NCBI GenBank assembly: GCA_009785045.1
Contig: WQXC01000073.1
Coordinates: 1 to 8,897, forward strand
Direction of reading: 5' to 3'
Origin: Treponema sp.
Lineage (GTDB): Bacteria; Spirochaetota; Spirochaetia; Treponematales; Breznakiellaceae
Length of the DNA: 8,897 nucleotides
The stretch's first letter is position 1, and each line of letters starts with the position of its first letter. Below, in pieces: positions 6,339-8,897 of this stretch. The notes beneath the pieces were generated by a model. That model was not told where the DNA came from and did not search any database. It was given only the letters and a program-made list of their open reading frames with translations. Position numbers and translations under genes: made by a program.

Positions 6339-7040
6339 CTATTCCTTTTGTCCGTAATATGCATTTTCTCCGTGTTTCCGTTCCCAGTGTTTTTTAATAA
6401 TATGTTCAGGCAATGGTCTTGTTAATGGATTTATTGCCAGTGAAAACAATGCCATTTTGCAAATTTCCTCCAGGACAGCGCTGTTAAAAACAGATTCGGC
6501 AGCGCTTTTACCCCATGTAAAAGGACCATGCCCTGCTACAAGAACCATATTAATTATATCCGGATCGATTTTTCTTTTTTTGAATGTTTCTACAATCAAG
6601 CTGCCGGTTTCCAGCTCGTAATTATTTTTTACAGCTTCTATACTCATATAATCAGTACAGGGGATTTCCTGTACTCCATAATCAGCATGAGTTGTGCCAA
6701 AAACCGGAACGCCTTTTTTTGCCTGTGCCCAGGAAACTGCATATGTTGAATGAGTGTGAGTGATACCCATAACGGAAAACCCGCGGTATAAAACAATATG
6801 TGTGTTTGTATCGGATGAAGGTTTTAATTTGCCTTCAACTATATTTCCTTCCAGATCAACCAATACCATCATCTTTGGAGTTAATTTTTCGTATTCAACA
6901 CCAGATGGTTTTATTGCAAATATTCCCTTGTCAGGATCGTAGGCAGAAGAATTTCCCCATGTGCAGATAGCAAGATTATTCCGCTTTATCTCCATGTTTG
7001 CTTCAAAAGCTTCTTCCCGCAGTGTTTTATAAACGTCCAT
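6339..7040 (-). CDS. araD: L-ribulose-5-phosphate 4-epimerase AraD
   Basis: This zinc-dependent class II aldolase-fold enzyme converts L-ribulose 5-phosphate to D-xylulose 5-phosphate, delivering arabinose carbon to the pentose phosphate pathway. The 233 residues are close to the E. coli length of 231. Zinc and catalytic residues fall at nearly the same numbers as in E. coli: D77 (KPSSDTNTH), H95 and H97 (THTHS), D120 (THADYG), H171 (GHGPFTWG) and Y229 (KHGENAYYGQ). The substrate-phosphate loop appears as WGNSSAYD (28-35) and KPSG (44-47). The chosen ATG at 7040 gives the family N-terminus (MDVYKTLREE). A longer frame to 7109 would add 23 residues encoded by the araA 3' end and unlike the family. 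The start lies inside araA, a 14-base overlap, so translation is probably coupled. The stop codon is only 15 bases from the 3' end of the oppositely oriented tRNA-Pro. Confidence 0.96.
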   Translation of the reverse strand: MDVYKTLREEAFEANMEIKRNNLAICTWGNSSAYDPDKGIFAIKPSGVEYEKLTPKMMVLVDLEGNIVEGKLKPSSDTNTHIVLYRGFSVMGITHTHSTYAVSWAQAKKGVPVFGTTHADYGVQEIPCTDYMSIEAVKNNYELETGSLIVETFKKRKIDPDIINMVLVAGHGPFTWGKSAAESVFNSAVLEEICKMALFSLAINPLTRPLPEHIIKKHWERKHGENAYYGQKE

Positions 7041-8520
7041 AATATGTTTCACTCCATTGCAGCTCGTTTCGTAACCTGTTAAGATTTGTATTTTTATCGA
7101 TAAGTACAAACTCTATACCGCACATTTGCGCCCAATCACAAAAATATTCTGCGTTTAGCGCGCTTGAATAAACTGAATGATGAGTGCCGCCGCATAATAT
7201 CCATGCTTCTGCCGCTTCGCTTAAGCCAGGGTATGGTTTCCAAAGCGAGCGTGCAACAGGAAGTTTAGGCATTTCATGTTCTATTTTTATTGTCTCAATT
7301 TCGTTTACTATCATTCTAAAGCGGCTGCCAAGATCGACCAATGTTGCAAGAACTGCCTGTCCCGGTGCGGCGTTAAAAACCAAACGTGCAGGGTCTGCCT
7401 TGCCGCCGATTGCAAGCGGGTGTACTTCTATTCGCGGTTTTTTTTCTGCAATAGAAGGGCATATTTCAAGCATATGAGCGCCAAGAGCCGCTTCATTACC
7501 TGGTTCAAAGTGGTAAGTATAATCTTCTATAAACGAAACTCCGCCTTTTAATCCGGATGCCATAACTTTCGCGCAGCGTGTCAGCATAGATTGCTTCCAG
7601 TCTCCTTCTGCGCCAAAACCATAACCTTGTTCCATTAGACGCTGAACCGCAAGACCAGGCAATTGCGGCAAACCATGAAGATCCTGAAACGTAGTAGTAA
7701 ATGCTCCTGCATTTTCCGCTTCCAGCATTTCTTTAAGGGCAAGCTCGATTTTTGCCTGTTCCAATACTGCGTTTTTTGCCGCATTGCTTTGATTTATCTC
7801 TGGTACAAATTCATAAGAGGAAATATATTCATCTGCAAGAGTCTGCGCTTTTAAATCCGTAACTTGCGCATAACGTGAAGCCAGATCGCCAATACCCCAG
7901 GTGTTTACCTGCCAGCCCATTTTTATCTGCGCTTCTATCTTGTCGCCTTCTGTTACTGCTACTTCGCGCATATTGTCGCCTAAACGCATTACTGTTTTAT
8001 TTAAACCATCCTGCCTGGCTGCTGCTGCGCGCATCCATACGCCAATCCTTCTGCGGACTTCGTTATCCTGCCAGAAACCGGCAACAACTTTTCGCGGCAA
8101 TTTCATGCGCGTATGAATATAACCGTGTTCCCTGTCTCCGTGCGCTGACTGATTCAGATTCATAAAATCCATATCTATCGCAGCCCAGGGAATATCGCGG
8201 TTAAATTGAGTATGCAAGTGTAAAAGCGGTTTTCGGTTTACAGAAAGCCCCTGTATCCACATTTTGGAAGGCGAAAAAGTATGCATCCATGTAATAATTC
8301 CCGCGCATGATGAACAGGCATTTGCTTCTTCAAACAGTGTACGGATACCTGAAGGCGATTTTGCCGTTTGTTTTAATACAATTGTACACGGCAATGAAGG
8401 ATCTTTATTAAAATCATCCGTCATTATTCCTGAATGTTCAGTAACATGTTTTAAAGTTTCTTCGCCGTATAAGTCCTGACTGCCTACAATAAACCAAAAT
8501 TCGCATTTTTTCAAATCCAT
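7027..8520 (-). CDS. araA: L-arabinose isomerase AraA
   Basis: This cytosolic, usually Mn2+-dependent enzyme interconverts L-arabinose and L-ribulose, the first step of arabinose catabolism. The 497 residues match the usual length of about 500. Family motifs include FWFIVGSQDLYGEE near the start (8-21), WMHTFSPSKMW (78-88), LLHLHTQFNRDIPW (99-112), MDFMNLNQSAHGDRE (117-131), FQDLHGLPQLPGLAVQRLM (278-296) and CGGTHHSVYS (443-452). The metal and catalytic residues are present at E305 (GFGAEGDW), E332 (FIEDYTYH), H349 (GAHMLE) and H448 (THH), matching E. coli E306, E333, H350 and H450. The start is fixed by an extended Shine-Dalgarno AGGTGAT directly after the araB stop codon. The gene lies 10 bases behind araB and overlaps araD, forming a compact araBAD operon; the promoter and any regulator are outside the window. 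Confidence 0.97.
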   Translation of the reverse strand: MDLKKCEFWFIVGSQDLYGEETLKHVTEHSGIMTDDFNKDPSLPCTIVLKQTAKSPSGIRTLFEEANACSSCAGIITWMHTFSPSKMWIQGLSVNRKPLLHLHTQFNRDIPWAAIDMDFMNLNQSAHGDREHGYIHTRMKLPRKVVAGFWQDNEVRRRIGVWMRAAAARQDGLNKTVMRLGDNMREVAVTEGDKIEAQIKMGWQVNTWGIGDLASRYAQVTDLKAQTLADEYISSYEFVPEINQSNAAKNAVLEQAKIELALKEMLEAENAGAFTTTFQDLHGLPQLPGLAVQRLMEQGYGFGAEGDWKQSMLTRCAKVMASGLKGGVSFIEDYTYHFEPGNEAALGAHMLEICPSIAEKKPRIEVHPLAIGGKADPARLVFNAAPGQAVLATLVDLGSRFRMIVNEIETIKIEHEMPKLPVARSLWKPYPGLSEAAEAWILCGGTHHSVYSSALNAEYFCDWAQMCGIEFVLIDKNTNLNRLRNELQWSETYYGRL

Positions 8521-8523
8521 ATT

Positions 8524-8530
8524 ATCACCT
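8524..8530 (-). promoter_or_regulatory. Extended ribosome-binding site of araA
   Basis: AGGTGAT on the minus strand, immediately after the araB stop codon and three bases before the araA ATG, is complementary over seven bases to the usual 16S rRNA 3' end. It confirms the araA start at 8520 and fills almost the whole araB-araA gap. Confidence 0.7.
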
Positions 8531-8897
8531 TTATTTCTTAAAGTTTTCTGCTGCGGTTTTTTCTATTATTAATCCTGCAGTATAACGTTCTAAATAATTA
8601 TTAAAACTTTTTACATCTTCCGGATCCGGCTCTATTTTTTCGCTTTTAATATTAATAAAAACTTTTTCTTCCATAAACTGTTCAAGAGAACCACAACCAT
8701 TTGTTTTTTGCAGCATAAATGCGGCAAGCAGCGCAATACCCCAGGCTCCGCCTTCTGCAGCAGAAGATTCCATAACAGAAACCGGCGTATTTAATGCTGC
8801 TGCCATTAATTTCTGACTAACAATTTTTGTTTTAAACATGCCTCCGTGTCCAAGAAGGCTTTTTATAGTAACATTTTCTTTTTCTGTTAATATATCC
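8531..8897 (-). CDS. araB: L-ribulokinase-like FGGY carbohydrate kinase, C-terminal end (5' part outside window)
   Basis: Only the last 122 residues are visible; the frame runs open to the window edge. They contain the FGGY-kinase C-terminal signature: LLGHGGMFKTK, then a segment with SQKLMAAALNTPVSVMES, then a glycine- and alanine-rich helix (EGGAWGIALLAAFM) that belongs to the ATP-binding actin-like fold. The family phosphorylates sugars such as L-ribulose, D-xylulose and glycerol. Substrate cannot be decided from the tail alone, but the position directly upstream of araA and araD makes L-ribulokinase (L-ribulose to L-ribulose 5-phosphate) by far the likeliest. From memory, the NTPVSVMES and EGGAWG pattern resembles the kinase type found in Firmicutes-like arabinose operons more than E. 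coli AraB; this is a weak recollection. The final 50 residues are charged (KSEKIEPDPEDVKSF) and less conserved. The internal ATG at 8839 is not the start, because the GHGG motif precedes it. Confidence 0.88.
   Translation of the reverse strand, partial: DILTEKENVTIKSLLGHGGMFKTKIVSQKLMAAALNTPVSVMESSAAEGGAWGIALLAAFMLQKTNGCGSLEQFMEEKVFINIKSEKIEPDPEDVKSFNNYLERYTAGLIIEKTAAENFKK

Noticed and set aside
6324..6360. T-rich stretch after the tRNA as an intrinsic terminator
   Set aside because: Only a run of four Ts (6346-6349) is present and no hairpin precedes it outside the tRNA itself.
7041..7109. Possible 23-residue N-terminal extension of AraD
   Set aside because: The extension is encoded inside the araA 3' end, does not resemble the AraD family, and the ATG at 7040 gives the usual N-terminus and length.
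7875..8165. Open frame of 96 codons on the plus strand opposite araA
   Set aside because: It lies wholly antisense to a well-supported gene, and its product (Leu-, Arg- and Cys-rich) looks like the shadow of the araA codon pattern.
8837..8839. ATG at 8839 as the start of a short 102-residue gene
   Set aside because: The frame continues upstream without a stop to the window edge and the residues before this ATG complete the GHGG kinase motif, so it is an internal methionine of a larger kinase.
1..8897. A novel defence, mobile or biosynthetic system
   Set aside because: All but two genes are recognisable housekeeping or arabinose-catabolism genes. I see no transposase, integrase, toxin-antitoxin pair, phage gene, CRISPR repeat or long direct repeat on either strand.

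Overview
The window looks like ordinary chromosome from a spirochaete, most probably a treponeme or close relative. This is inferred from the flavour of the proteins (an IspG with an IQTMWKD-type N-terminal motif, a MurE lacking the meso-diaminopimelate DNPR signature, a signal-peptide TPR-like protein behind ispG) and from the moderate GC content. No 16S rRNA or other marker is present, so the placement is tentative. There are no insertion sequences, phage genes, CRISPR arrays or defence genes. Coding density is very high and no gene-free stretch exceeds about 70 bases.

Left part (1-1676): the 3' end of secF (protein-export motor subunit) runs directly into ispH, with a one-base overlap (TAGTG). 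IspH is the last enzyme of the MEP isoprenoid pathway. Convergent to it, and ending 9 bases away, is a leftward two-gene unit: an AMMECR1-family gene (3314-3886) followed by murE (1674-3302), the ligase that adds the third amino acid of the peptidoglycan stem peptide.

Middle part (3887-6323): a short AT-rich gap containing a perfect 14-base palindrome separates the leftward AMMECR1-murE unit from a rightward unit of ispG (the penultimate MEP-pathway enzyme) and a gene for an exported TPR-like protein of unknown function, overlapping by ATGA. A tRNA-Pro(GGG) gene follows with its own promoter. The MEP pathway supplies undecaprenyl phosphate, the lipid carrier for peptidoglycan, so ispH, ispG and murE form a loose cell-envelope neighbourhood.

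Right part (6339-8897): a leftward arabinose operon in the order araB (only its 3' end is visible), araA, araD. The three enzymes convert L-arabinose to L-ribulose, L-ribulose 5-phosphate and D-xylulose 5-phosphate. The genes are tightly packed (10-base gap, then 14-base overlap), and the key catalytic residues of AraA and AraD are intact.

I found no clearly new multi-gene system. The points most worth a second look are residue-level: SecF has Asn where the family's conserved proton-path Asp normally sits, and MurE has EDPR in place of DNPR. Two genes of uncertain function (AMMECR1 and the exported TPR-like protein) are also tightly coupled to envelope or isoprenoid genes.
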